Source: Ziziphus jujuba
Taxonomy: Eukaryota; Streptophyta; Magnoliopsida; Rosales; Rhamnaceae
DNA length: 64,000 bases
Direction: 5' to 3'
Assembly (NCBI RefSeq): GCF_031755915.1
Contig: NC_083389.1
Location: 26,791,501 to 26,855,500, forward strand
The translations under genes were made by a program, and so were the position numbers. The notes beneath the pieces are model-generated. The model saw only the letters and a list, made by a program, of their open reading frames with translations. It did no database searches and was not told where the DNA came from. Shown one piece after another: positions 43,527-55,975 of the stretch (the first letter of the stretch is position 1; each line of letters begins with the position of its first letter).

Positions 43527-44517
43527 GTGCCCCTAACGCTTTTTAACATGATTCATGATTAACAATTTGACAACTAATCTCTGTATATATATTTATATAT
43601 AGAAAGACAGAGAGAGAACCGAATCTTCTAAGTAATTAATTCTCTTTCTAGTGTAATTGACCATGTATATACTAGTACATTCCCTAATATATGAAAATCT
43701 GATGCTAATGCTAATGAGTATACTAGTACATTCCCTAATTTTTTTAAAATAAAAAAGAAAAAAAGAAAAAAAAGAAATGCCAAAACCAAATAGTACCGTG
43801 TAGAGTCTCTAGCAAAATGGGCTGGGCTATTGTTATGGACCGTAGGCCGAAGATTCGATTTCTACAGTAAAAGGTACAAGGCCTTTTTCATGATCATATA
43901 GTTCTCAATTAATAAATTAAAAATAATTTCGGCTTTTATAAATCTAGTATTACTAGTAATACTGGTCCTCCTCGGCGATCGATGACGTGGCGCTCTTTTA
44001 TTTGACTGACGAAACATCGCATAGTTACCGCACCGGGACCAAACCGCTGTTTTGTGTCCGGTGCTTGGAGTTCCTAACTTTCCCATCCCTCTTCTTCTCT
44101 CTCACTGCAATTTCAAGGTTTCAATCCCATTTCAAGGTAAGCTTCTCTCTCTCTCCAATATATTGTTTATGCTCAAATTATTCACAAATTTACCTTCAAT
44201 TTTTTTTTTTTTTTTTTGGGGTAATAAATTTGTAGAGATTTTGGATAAATTTGACATATGCTTTTAGGTAATGTTGATCGTTTTATATTTGCTTGAACTG
44301 ATCGGTCTAAAACCCTAAATTTTCCTTTGGATAGGAGAACTTGAATTGGAGAATTGGGAATAATCTGAAACTGCGTTTTCTGTTTTTGGAACAAAAATCA
44401 GACACCCAATTGGCATTTTCTTGGTTGTTGGTAAAACTTTGGGAATTGAATTTTTGAGGGTGTTTGGTGAATTGGGTTTGTTGAATTTTGCTTAAGTTAT
44501 AAGCTGGTGTTTTGATT
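43527..44517 (+). other. CAP-D3 3' region and DnaJ 5' leader with likely leader intron
   Basis: It contains a 21-bp direct repeat (TATACTAGTACATTCCCTAA, near 43665 and 43718). The DnaJ leader has a good splice donor after CATTTCAAG (CAAG|GTAAGC, about 44136) and pyrimidine-rich sequence downstream, so an intron in the 5' leader is likely. The region from 44041 on is CT-rich, like a transcription start zone. Confidence 0.5.
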
Positions 44518-45567
44518 ATGGATGGTAATAAGGATGAAGCGCTGAGATGTTTAAGCATTGCTAAAGAAGCTGTTGCTTCTGGTAATAAAGGGCGTGCTAT
44601 GAAGTTTATCAGAATTGCACAACGACTTAATTGTGATTTGCCAGTTGATGAATTATTGGCCGCTTGTGAGAAGCTTGATTCTGAGTCACCTGCATATTCT
44701 GTTGATAAAGAACGTGTTAGTGAGATCAAGAATGAGCGTGGCCCGGCCAAATCTTCTCAGAGCTTAAATGGGGAGCAAAATTATACTGAAGAGCATCTTC
44801 AGCTGGTTAGGAAGATTAGAAGGAATAAGGATTACTACACAATTCTTGGTGTGGAGAAAACTTGTTCTGTTGAGGAGATTAGGAAAGCTTATAGGAAATT
44901 GTCTTTGAAAGTTCATCCTGACAAAAACAAGGCTCCTGGTTCAGAAGAGGCATTTAAGATGGTGTGCAAAGCTTTCAAGTGTTTGAGTGATGTTGATTCA
45001 AGGAGACAGTATGACCAGGTTGGGTTGGTTGATCAGTTTGAATACAACCAGCAACACAACGTTAGGCGGAGGAGGAGGAGAACTGAGCATGGTTTTTATG
45101 ACGATGAGTTTGATCCTGATGAGCTTTTCAGGGCATTTTTTGGTCAGGGTCAGATGTTTCGAGCGAGTCATGTAAACAGGACCCGGGGAATGGGTGGTCA
45201 ACAGAGGGAGGAGTTCCGGGGAGGACTTAATTTAATGCTTGTCCTTCAAATATTGCCCTTCTTGATAATTTTACTGCTTGCTTATCTGCCTTATTCAGAA
45301 CCTGACTATTCATTAAATAAGAATTTCTCCTATCACATTCCCAGGACAACCGAGAAATATGGCATGGAATTTTATGTTAAATCACCAGCATTTGATGACC
45401 GTTATCCTCTTGGAAGTCCTGGTCGGGCTAACATTGAGAATACTGTAATCAATGATTACAAAAACATGTATTTACGCTATTGTCAGATGGAGCGCCAAAG
45501 GCAGCAATGGAGTAAGAATCTGCCTACTCCTCACTGCAATAAGCTACGTGATCTTGGGTTGGTGTGA
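44518..45567 (+). CDS. DnaJ (Hsp40) protein with C-terminal membrane anchor, DnaJ 49 / DNAJB12-like
   Basis: Intronless CDS of 349 aa from ATG at 44518; the frame upstream offers only a TTG. The J-domain spans about residues 105-168 with the HPD motif at 133-135, which triggers Hsp70 ATP hydrolysis. The N-terminal about 60 residues form the helical segment (MDGNKDEALRCLSIAKEA) shared by DNAJB12/B14 and plant DnaJ 49. A Gly/Phe and Arg-rich segment with RRRRRR near 183-188 follows. One membrane helix (about 238-257, LMLVLQILPFLIILLLAYL) and a DUF1977-type C-terminus complete the architecture. By homology it is an ER-membrane co-chaperone with the J-domain in the cytosol, acting in ER protein quality control. 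Length matches the 354 aa of Arabidopsis DnaJ 49. Confidence 0.95.
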   Translation: MDGNKDEALRCLSIAKEAVASGNKGRAMKFIRIAQRLNCDLPVDELLAACEKLDSESPAYSVDKERVSEIKNERGPAKSSQSLNGEQNYTEEHLQLVRKIRRNKDYYTILGVEKTCSVEEIRKAYRKLSLKVHPDKNKAPGSEEAFKMVCKAFKCLSDVDSRRQYDQVGLVDQFEYNQQHNVRRRRRRTEHGFYDDEFDPDELFRAFFGQGQMFRASHVNRTRGMGGQQREEFRGGLNLMLVLQILPFLIILLLAYLPYSEPDYSLNKNFSYHIPRTTEKYGMEFYVKSPAFDDRYPLGSPGRANIENTVINDYKNMYLRYCQMERQRQQWSKNLPTPHCNKLRDLGLV

Positions 45568-48500
45568 AGGTAAACTAAGAAGTCTATTACTATGAAGTTA
45601 CTTTCTACTGATGATAATAATCTGTGTGCTAAATGTGTTTTTCCTGGTTATGGTAAATTGCGAATAGTTTGTGGGCTATAAGGTTTAAGTGGGTACCCAT
45701 CTTCTTTGTCATGTTCCAGGGTCTATACTATATAATTTCTTTAGACTGAAGTCGTTCTATTGTGACATGCTGAATTGGTAACTTGAAAATTATAGACTGA
45801 TATTGGCTAATGGAAACCTTTTATGTACACCTTTTTTACCTTATGGATCATTGATGTGCTTCACTGTATAATTGAGCTAAGAAATGAGAATGGTAAATTT
45901 TATGTATCTCTTTATACTGATTTTGGGAACAGATATGTTTTGCCACATCGAAATTGGCAACTCAACCTCGAGATTACTAGTTTTTATGCTACTATTCTTC
46001 AATTAGACTCCCGTTTTGAAAGTTTCAGCTGATATGGATGTTTTTTGTTCAAATTATTGAGCTGATATGTGTGTGTCTGTGAAGCTGATATGCATGACTT
46101 TTGTTGAAAAGATTGAACTGATGAGTGTGGATTCCAAGCTTAACATTTTTTCTATGTTCCTGTTTAATGTGTGTTTGTGGAGATCCAAGCTAAAATTTCT
46201 CTATGCTCTTATCAACATGTATATGTATATTTTTGTGTCTGTGCCACTGATACTCAGGACTTTTGTTTAAAAGATTGAACTGTTGCGTGTGGGTTCCAAG
46301 CTTTTACATTTTTCTATATTCCTGTTAATGTGTGTGTTTGTGGGGATCCAAGCTAACACTTCTCTATATTCTTATCAACGTGCATGTTTGTATGGCGGTT
46401 GGGGGAATCCAAGATTGCATTTCCATATATTCTCGTCAATATTTGCTTGTATACTTTCTGCTTCATGATATGATGTTGCAAATATAACAGTTGAATGATG
46501 CTGTTTTTGTTCTTTATTCTTTCTATCATAAAACAGGGGCTATATTCTGTAGGATCTGGCATACTTCTAATGATACTCTATTGATTAACCTGGCAAGAGC
46601 TAGTGCTTGGTTGATAAAGTACATAGTTGGGTTTGGTTCCATGATGCGATGCACGGTTTTCCTTCTCTCCAATTCAGACTTTTTGGCCATGCAGCTGTTT
46701 CCAGTGTGGTCAAAGTCGGTGCTAAAGAGGGTTTTCAACAATGTATCATGTTGTGTAATGTGGTGAAATATTACATAGTGCACCGGTTGCATAGATTATC
46801 TGTTGAGCTGATGGTAGAGAGTGATATATGTAATAAACATATATTGAACAATCTGCTTTGCGATACCAATTAGATGATATGGTTACCTTTTTATAGCATC
46901 CTTGATTTGCTTCATAACAAGAATAAAGAGTTGTGCCATGCCAAGCTCCATGTTCTGCGTCTGTGAAAGACTTATGCTTGTTTTATCATGGATTGCCGTC
47001 ATTTCCAATTTTTTTATTGGCAGCAAAACCAGTTTTGAGAAAAGCAGTTGGAACTATGAAATTAGCCACGTTGATGACTGAGTAAATAGTTGGTATTGTT
47101 TTAGGGTAGTATCTGTATTTCTTATAGTTTGAGTTCCTTTTACTAAAGATTTGATCATAGAATGGAATTCTTTGGTGGCAAAATATGAGCTTGGAGTTTT
47201 GGAATATTCTATTGCCCATAAAAGTGGGTTGGTTGAAATTCTTTGTAAATGTTATGTCATACGTGACAAATTGTCATGTTAAAGGACATTACCACCGTCC
47301 TTGTCTATGCTTTTTTGATCACCCCCCTAATGCCCATAATCAATAAAAGATAGAGAAATGCATAATGGGTTTCTGGCTTTTTACTTTGTTTACCACATAT
47401 TTTCCAGTCCAGATTCAGGAACCTAACCTTTACTTTTCGACCGTGTGTCTTTAGAATTGTCCCAAATAGAAAGAAAATTAATATTGACTAAATAATTAAT
47501 AATAATTAAAAAAAATCAACATGTTCTCTGATCCATCTCGGATTAGTAGCAGGAAAAAAAAAAAAAAAATGATTACTCTCACATGTTCATGTCAGTCCAC
47601 TGCAAATCAGGAGATTCTGCTTACTCATACTAAAATAAAACCACCAAATGCTCATGCAGATGTCAGCTACTAAACTCCAGATCTATACACCCTTTTAACA
47701 AATCAATTAAAAAGATTTTGATTCAGATTTTAAGAATCTTTTTTAAACTTCTCAGTTATGGATCTGCAACCAGCTTGATGCAAACTGTTCTTGAACAAAT
47801 ATTCCTAAAATGAAAGAAAAATTTTCAAGTCAAAAGTTATATTTTTGGATTTCAGTAAAAAAATAGATTCTTTCATAATTTCTTTTAAAAAAAAAAAAAA
47901 AGGCTTTTGATCATTTTAGGTATTTTTAAAAAAAATATTTATAACTTTTAAAACACAATCGTTTCAAAAAAAATAAATAAATAAAAATTAAAACATCTAT
48001 TTATTATCTAAAATAAAAGCTTTTTTTTTAAACATAGTTTAATGTGTAATTGAAAATAAAAAAATGAAACGAGACAGAAAGAAAGAAAAGGAGTGGTCAC
48101 GTGCAAGCCTGAAGGACAAAAAAAAAAAAAAAAAACAAAGGCAGGAAACCAAGAAAAACCACAAAAAGAAAAACCTCTGCAAAACGACAAAAAGAAAAGC
48201 GTTTTAGACCCACCACTGAACCCTCCGTGCATCGACATGAGCTCCGGTCAACCACCACCAGATCCAATCAAAATGACAGTAATGCCCTCAACTACCACCA
48301 CCAAAAGTTAACGAAGCAAAAACAAAGAGCATAGAGGAAGGAATTATCAACCAAAAAAAAATAAAAAAAAAAGAGGAAAAAGGTAGAAACAAAACAAGAG
48401 CATGGAGGGATAATTATGGAACTATAGTTTTAAACATTCAAACATTTACTGTTTTCGATTACTACAATACCCATTGCAATCCACGTTAATTACAAAACCA

Positions 48501-48610
48501 AACCCTCTAAACAGTATAAAAAATCAAAAGACTTAAAAAAAAAAAAATACAAATAAAAAAAGCAGAAGAAAATAAAATATCAGTTCCGAACCAGATCCGT
48601 TTCACCGGTA
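45568..48610. other. Intergenic between the DnaJ gene and the small membrane protein gene
   Basis: About 3 kb without a recognisable gene apart from the tandem repeat listed separately. The left part probably includes the DnaJ 3' UTR, the right part the 3' UTR of the minus-strand membrane protein. Poly-A tracts occur near 47552-47569, 47886-47901 and 48118-48136. Confidence 0.5.
46107..46430. repeat. Tandem repeat of about 160 bp downstream of the DnaJ gene
   Basis: Units starting AAAAGATTGAACTG(A/T)TG(A/C)GTGTGG(A/G)TTCCAAGCTT occur at about 46107 and 46268. Each is followed by a second half GTGTGTTTGTGGRGATCCAAGC and a CAACRTG block. A third partial copy ends near 46430. Diverged, non-coding. 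Confidence 0.7.
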
Positions 48611-48988
48611 CTATTCATCGGAATCATCATCTCCGCCGAAGATCGAAACCCGGTTATAGAGAAGGAAGAGAATGAGGATGAGAAACAATGCGACGCCGAC
48701 GGGCGAGCCACTGACGCGGTGGATGGTATCGGGCTCGCCGGTGGAGAACATGGAGGAGACGAAAGAGCCACGATCGGAGGAAAGGAACTGGATGGTGAGG
48801 AGGAGGATGATGGGTAAGAGAAGAAGGCCCACTGGGCTCAGAAGCTCAGAAATGGCTTCTGTAATGGCTTCTCCTTGGTCACCAACAAGGAATGGAACCA
48901 CAACAACTATGGCGACCACCACTGCTAGGAGAACTCCATGGGGTGCTCTATTTCCACCTCCATAACCGCCTTGTCTTTCTCCTATCAT
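48611..48988 (-). CDS. Small three-pass membrane protein, conserved in plants, function unknown
   Basis: Single-exon frame of 125 aa from ATG at 48988 to TAG at 48611. The N-terminus MIGERQGGYGGGNRAPHG is Gly-rich and hydrophilic. It is followed by three hydrophobic helices at about 19-36, 51-68 and 98-111. An acidic tail GGDDDSDE lies at the end. I believe similar small proteins occur across land plants without a known role, but I cannot name the family. No signal peptide is evident. GC content rises markedly within the frame relative to its flanks, which supports coding. Confidence 0.8.
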   Translation of the reverse strand: MIGERQGGYGGGNRAPHGVLLAVVVAIVVVVPFLVGDQGEAITEAISELLSPVGLLLLPIILLLTIQFLSSDRGSFVSSMFSTGEPDTIHRVSGSPVGVALFLILILFLLYNRVSIFGGDDDSDE

Positions 48989-51277
48989 TTTTTTTTTTGG
49001 GTTTCAATAATTTTTGTGTTTTTTTCTCTTTTTCTTTGGTTTAGATGCAATGGAGCTAAAAGCTCTTAAATTAGCTTCTTTTGACGCGTTTGTCTATGTA
49101 AATATTAATATGTATATACACATATATTTTTACCCCTCGGACAGTACAAAAGTTTATATAATATATCGAATAATTGAAAGCAGTTTTCTTTCTGTGGACC
49201 TATACATAGACCTATACATATAGTGCGCCTTCTGTATGGTGAAAAAATAGACTCTTGAGGGTAAATTACTGTATGGAAGCGCGTATTGCATGAAAAGAAT
49301 ATATATATATATATATTTTTTTTCTTTTCTGTGTGTACATAATTTTTTTTTAAAAGACTTTTCTCTGTGTTTGTGTATATATATATATATGTATATATGG
49401 ACAAATGAAATCCCATGGAATCGCTTCAATAATGGTTTATAATGGGGACATGGTTTAAACTTTTGTGAACTTATGCGATGCAATTGAGTTTCCTTGTACA
49501 ATTTTTTATAATTGTGTTTTGGTTTTATTCACCCCTTTTGCTATCTGCTATTAATTATTTGGAAAATAATTATTAAATTCCCTTGCTATAAAAGGTGAGT
49601 GAGAAAGCTTTTGTTGTATGTATTTTAAATTTTTTGGTGAAAATTTTGTTTGGTATGTATTATTAGTATTTTGTATGTATACTAACGTGCATTTTTCAAA
49701 GTTCAAAAATCAATATATATATATATATAAATATAAAGTTCAAATGTGAAAGTTTATCTTTGGCCTATACCATTAATATATAAATATATTACAAAAGATA
49801 AAGTGTTGATATATAAAAGTTGATGATATGACCACTCAGATACTGGTCATGTTTATAGATATAATTACTAAGATAAAGATTTCTTGTTAATAAAAAGATC
49901 ATTTTAAATGCTTTTACTTTCTGATGTGAGTCCCACCATTATATAAAAACTTGTACAGATGATTAATATGTTGTGATCATTAATGATAATAAACAATATT
50001 TTTTGCGATTGAAAATCTGTGTATAACAATGAGTAAAAAAAAAGTGAAAATTTACAATTCAATTCATATTATAGGATGCGAAAATAGGAAAATTTGCGTG
50101 CGGTTGTGAACTGGAATGAAGGGTTCACATATAATTTATGACTCTGAATCAGACATAAAAAGAGTAAGCCTGCTGATGCATGAAGCTGTTAGGACTTCAA
50201 ACTTTGAAGCGTGGAGTCCCCAAAAGCGGTGCATGCTTGGGACTTGAAGTAATTCACTTTCGTTTTTGTTTTTGTATTTTTCTTGAATCCTATGTCATTC
50301 ATTTGGATTGAGTACCTATATATCTTTTATTTTCTTGTCCAAATATTTATATGAATCACTATTTTATTAGATTTTGTGATCTAAAGGCGGTAATATTATT
50401 CATTTAAGTTTTTTTTTTTTTCAAGAAAAAAAAAAGAGTACAAGTTTTGTATGAACTATGTTCAGAGTAAAAGAATCACTGTTAACCAAACTTGATTCAT
50501 TGGACCATATTTATAAATAAAGCAATCCCTCCCTACCTTATAAATTTTAATAATCTTCCCCTATAATAATGGGTCTCAACTTTAAATAGCATTGAAATAC
50601 AATGAAGTCATTTAGAGAGGAAAATGAAGAAAGAAAAAGATGTGAACTTGGGTGGATCTAATTAAATTCAGATATATAGAAAATAAAAAGGGAACTTTTG
50701 ACTAATATCTTTCAAAGCGTGTAGGAGGTGGAAGAAAGAAAGAGGGAAGGACGGTGAAGCTGCATAGGACTTTCAATGCAAGGGGACCAAAATCCCTTTA
50801 CTCTTTTGACAAAAAGTTTAATGTCGTTTACCCTTCTTATAGTACGCCTAGCTATTAAATTAATTTGGTTTAAATAAATTATCTAAAATAATGAGATCAT
50901 AAATTGTGGAGTTAATTTTTTCCGACATCTATATGATTATTAATGGTGTTAGGAAAGTGGTAGATGTACGTGGAAATAAGGACACTTGGTCTTCAAATGA
51001 TTCAAACGAAGTCTACAAATTCGTGGGATAAAAACAAAGACAAATTTAAGTTAATCACTTGTTTATTTGTTCCATTATAGTCTAAAATTTTCAAGATTTA
51101 AGAAAGTCTAAAAATTTGTAGGATTAAAAATGATTAATAGACAAATAAATTTTGGAAACCTAAAATTATACTTAATAATGTAGTTGGACAAAGGTTTTTG
51201 CGAGGGAATGTTATTGTTTTACATGCTTAATTAGTGTTTTTAATGCGTGTAAATTATGTTTAGCTTCCTAGTGAATA
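48989..51277. other. Intergenic up to the hAT element
   Basis: AT-rich, with TA repeats near 49299-49317, 49375-49400 and 49712-49730. A leader and promoter for the small membrane protein gene should lie at 48989-49200. No other gene seen. Confidence 0.5.
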
Positions 51278-54200
51278 TAGTGATGTCAACGATGCTGGGA
51301 CGGGGTCGGTTTTTAAAATCTTATTTTCGTCTCTGTAGGAAATTTTTCATCTCATCCCCATAGTTTTTTTCATTTTTTTAGAAGTGGGGCGAGGACGGGG
51401 ATTCCCCAATCGGTGGCGGTGCGGGGATGGTTTTCCCTATTTTTTTTTTCTCATATAATTGATATAATTTTTTTTGATAAATTTATATAAAAAAATTTCT
51501 TCTATAAGTAAAATGTAAATAAAATGACCAAAAATATAATAAAAATACAATAAAAGATATCAAAGTTCAAATTTATAATTTTAATAACATACATTCTCAA
51601 AAAATACAATATAATATAATCTAAATACATAAGCATAAAATTTATAAAAATATACATGCACACATAATAAAGTTTTGCTTCTCATTTCCTTAAGTCTCTA
51701 TGGAAAAATGTTTCGTAAGAATTGATTGCTACAAAAATAGATAAAAATATTAAATAATATCAAAAAATTTTAAACAATTTAATATAAACATTTTTTGTAA
51801 TAAATAAATTCAATTTATCTCCTTATCAATTTCTATGTCACTCATAGTAGAAGAACAAGCTCCAACATACGGTGAAGAAGATGAAGCCAACAAAAACGAG
51901 ATTAATTAGTTAACAATAAATACAAAAAATATTTAAGACAAAAAAATATAAAATTTAATTTTTCATACCATTAATTTCAGCCCATAACCAATCTTGTGCA
52001 CAGATCAAAGCTTCCAAAGTTTTAGGATGAAGTCTACTTCAATGTGAACTCACAAATCTTCCACTGGTACTGAATGCAGACTCAGATGCAACAGTCGATA
52101 CTGAAATAGCTAAAATATCTCTTGCAATATTATGCAAAGTAGGATACTTTATTGCATTTACTTTCCACCATGCTAATATGTAAAAGTCATTAGATCTAGG
52201 CAAAACCGGTTCCTCCAAGTAATGATCAAGTTCAGATTTTACATTATCAAGATTAGTAGTGCTAGAAACAAATAAATCAAATTTTGCCAAACGATCTTTT
52301 TTTACAGATGGAAGCACATTGGATTGGAAAGATGAAACATTTGGAACATTTGCACTCAAATTGCGTTTTGATTGATACTCCTTCACTAAATCATAGCAGA
52401 TTTGATGTACAATAGCAACTTATGCACACCTTCACCCCCATAAATCAAAGGAAAATAATATTCTATCACTTTCATTTTATACCTTGGATCTAAAAGAGTT
52501 GCTACAGCCATTATGTCATGTGTTTCACTCCAATATTTTTCAAATTTAGACATCATACCCACAGCCATCAATCTAATTTCCTCACAAGAAGATGCTAGCC
52601 AATCACAAATTGATATCCTAATCTCACAAATGTGTGGGGAAAAAAAATTAGCTGTAGGATACTTTGTTCCTGAAAATATTTCAGTCACTTCATAAAACAA
52701 CTCTAGCTTTTCACAAATCTCTTTGGCTAAATCCCAATCTTGATCACTAGGTAAACATTTATATAGTGACTCTCGTTGTTTCAAACAAGGAAAAACAGTC
52801 ATATATTTCAAAGTAGTAGCAATCATCAAATATGTAGAATTTCACCTAGTTTTACAATCAAGAACCAACTTCTTATCACAAGAAATTTTCAATTGGCGAA
52901 CACATTCTAAGAAATTTTCCTCCCTTTTTGGTGTTGATGTCCAAAAATAAACACTTTCACGAATTTTTTCAATACTTCCACAAATGATTTCCAAACCATC
53001 TTTCACAATCAAATTCAATATACGTGCACCACACCGCCTATGAAAAAATTGACCATTTAACAAAAATGAAGAATTAGGAAGCTTATCCAAAAGAAGATTG
53101 ACCAAAGCATCATTTTTACTACAATTGTCTATGGTCAAAGTAGAAAGCTTACCATCTATATTCTAATCCAATATGCAATCCATAAAAATATTGCAAGGAA
53201 CCTCATAAATATGTGGACAAGGCACATATACAAACCTACAAAAAATAATAATAATAAATAGTTATAATAAACTAAACTAATTTGACTTAAATACATAAAA
53301 CAATCCAATAAATATGAAATTTAATATATAAACTTATAAAGTACCTTATAATTCGACTTTGAATTATCCAATTATCATCAATGAAATGTGCCATGAAGCC
53401 TCTATTTTGGTTAGATGTCCACATATCCGTAGTAATTGCAACTCTACCATAATTCTTCTCTAACAACTCCATTGTTTTGGATTTTTCGTAATCATATAAT
53501 TTAAAAATATCAATTCTAATTGTATTACAAGAAACCACTTCAACCAATGGTTGAACCATATTCATAAACCTCCTAAATCCGTAATGTTTAACTATTGAAA
53601 GAGGGTATTCATGTAAAACAATCATGTTTACAAGCTCCTTTCTGGCATTCTCTTAGCCAAACGTGTATGTACCAACTTTAACTTTCCCACCGGCATCTTT
53701 AGTATGATTCAAAATTGTTTGCTTAATATCCTTTTGTGTTCAAAGAGGACACCTTTTAAAATGATCATGCAAATGTCTTGTTCCATTTCTACTCCCTCCT
53801 CCTAGTTTTTTACTACAATAATTACATACAGCTTTATCCACCCCATCTATCTTTACCCTTTTAAAATGATTCCACACAACCGAAATCAATTTTCTTTTTC
53901 CAATTACTTGACTACTATCCTCGTCACATACCTCTATTGGAGTTTGGTTTATATCTTCTTGACTAGGTATTTCTTGAGGAGTACTAATTGGAGTCAAATT
54001 GTTGCTAAAATGTGTTGATGATGATTGATCCTTGTCATGTGGAGTGCTTCCAATTGTCGAACCACTAGCTTCGGCCATAATTTACCTTAAAAAAATAAAA
54101 AATAAAAACAAAATTGAAAGACAAGACAATTAGATTAATGTGTTGATACCATCCTGACAAATGTAATAGTATTCTCACATGCATTTCACCAGAAAATATA

Positions 54201-55892
54201 ATACTCTCACATGCAAAAAAAATTCATTACACAAAAAAATAAGTAAATAAATAAGTGTAATAAAGAAGCCCACTGCCCACCAGCCACATGTCTCTACTTC
54301 TAGAAGTAAACGAAAAGCTGCTGCTAATTTATCTTTTTATATTACCTGAGTAATGAATATTCTAGCTAGCATTTGTTTTATAAAAATGGACTAAAACAAG
54401 GCTGATCATTTTTCCTTCGTTAGGAACATCATATTAACCAACTCCCAATTTGCGAGTAATATTAATTTCTTCAAGTAGAGAAGAGAAATGAGAAACGAAT
54501 CACAAAATAGAGGTCATTAATAAATAAAATATCTAGCTAGAAGCTCATACCGTTAATGCAATATGAGATCTAATGCACAATCACGACAATTGCATAAAAT
54601 AACTTCATTTTACTGGTTGGCCGGTGTTGGTACTGATTCTATAGTTTTATCTAAGCGAAACCTATAGATTTTTAAAGCATCAAATTAATTATGCTTGGTA
54701 ATGTTTGGATTTTTCTTTTCCCAGTAGCAATTTTCACCCACATCAAACTTGGAATTCTAAATCTGGTGGTTACTCCCAGATTTTACTGCTAAACCAAACT
54801 TATAGATACACTTATTTATATAAATAAATTCTTTGAATATCAACTGATGTGATATTATTTTTCTAGTTTATATGCCCGTTTAAAAATTGCACTTACCATT
54901 CCTTTTTTTTTTTTTTCCTTTTTTCTTTCTTTCTGTGAAAGAACTTATCCAGGAATTGCTATATTCTAGTTTGCTACTCATAACCATTGCTTCGCACCAA
55001 GATAACCATATGGAAATTAGCAATTAATCTGCTATAATCAGTTCACACATGACACAGCCATCAATATGGACTTTCATCGAAAAAAAGAGATCATCATCGT
55101 CATCAAAAAGAAACAATAGTTGCTTTTTGCAATTGAATTAATGTAATAGGATATTACACAAGTAAGATTACTAATCCAAGTTTCTGGATATTACAATAGA
55201 TGCAGAACCATCCAAAAACCAAATAATATAAAAAAATAAAAAGGAAAGTTTAAATCCCTATACGTTTCCAGTGTTCTTCATTGCAATCCCAGCCCGGGGG
55301 ACTTAGGTATCATAATTCATATTCAGATGACTCAATCATTTCATTAAAAAAAAAAAAAAAAAGGAAATCAAGACTGACCTGAGGGAGGAGGTGATGCTCA
55401 CAGGTGGTGGCTGCGGCTATGAAGAAGAATCGGCTGAGAGAGCTGAGGGAGACCGGAGATGGTGGTGGCGGCACTGCTAGAGCTGACTACTGAGGGAGAT
55501 CGGAGATGGTGTTGCGGCACTATTGGAGTTGGACTAAGAAGAGCTGAGAGAGCTAAGGGAGATGGTGGTGGAGCTGAGGGAAGAGAGTTGAGTGGAATGT
55601 GACTGGTGTCTGGTGAGTGTGTGTGTACTGTTGATTGACAGGAATGTATTTGAGTTTAGGGCCTGCTAGGAGAAAGGCATAAGTTTAAAGTTTCAAAATA
55701 TTAAAAAAAAAATAATAAGGTAAATATATACGGGCCGGGGTATTTAATCCCCGGTCCCAGCCCGGCCCCGCTTCGGGCCTAAGAAATTTAGCCTGAGCCC
55801 ACCCCATCATCCCATTTTTGCGGGGAAAAACCACCCCGTTAGGGGTGGTGCACCGCGGTTTTCAGGATGGGCGGAGCAAATTGACATTCCTA
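51278..55892 (-). mobile_element. hAT-superfamily DNA transposon, complete ends, dead transposase
   Basis: 4615 bp, bounded by a perfect 8-bp target duplication AGTGAATA (51270-51277 and 55893-55900), the hallmark length for hAT. The ends form short imperfect inverted repeats: the left end starts TAGTGATGTCAA, the right end (reverse strand) TAGGAATGTCAA. Subterminal regions on both sides are unusually G/C-rich (about 51297-51440 and 55729-55870), in sharp contrast to the AT-rich interior. The transposase reads on the minus strand and is broken. The leader (about 55380-55610) contains GAGGGAGA(C/T)CGGAGATGGTG-type imperfect repeats. Confidence 0.92.
51985..54078 (-). pseudogene. hAT transposase pseudogene (BED zinc finger plus hATC dimerisation domain)
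   Basis: It starts with an ATG at 54078. The first segment (to 53740) contains a BED zinc finger (VWNHFKR...CNYCSKKL...TRHLHDH). Then follow the RNase H-like transposase core (ITTDMWTSNQN, LTIDNCSKND), the helical insertion and the C-terminal hATC segment (YPTLHNIARDILAISVSTVASESAFS). The type is that of plant RICESLEEPER/DAYSLEEPER-like hAT proteins. In-frame stops lie at 53740-53742, 53653-53655, 53163-53165, 52842-52844 and 52039-52041, and one frameshift near 52386-52410. An intron is likely between about 53344 and 53236. It cannot make an active enzyme. Confidence 0.9.
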
Positions 55893-55916
55893 AGTGAATA
55901 TTGACCATACATAATG

Positions 55917-55975
55917 TGTGTATTTGTGTGTGTGTGTGTGTGTGTGTATTATATATATATATATATATATATATT
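55917..55975. repeat. (TG)n-(TA)n microsatellite beside the hAT element
   Basis: A run of about 14 TG units is followed by about 13 TA units, just outside the right target duplication. Confidence 0.9.

Noticed and set aside
48093..48311. Lys-rich plus-strand frame near the small membrane protein gene
   Set aside because: Poly-A-driven composition and no domain; it lies in the probable 3' region of the minus-strand gene.
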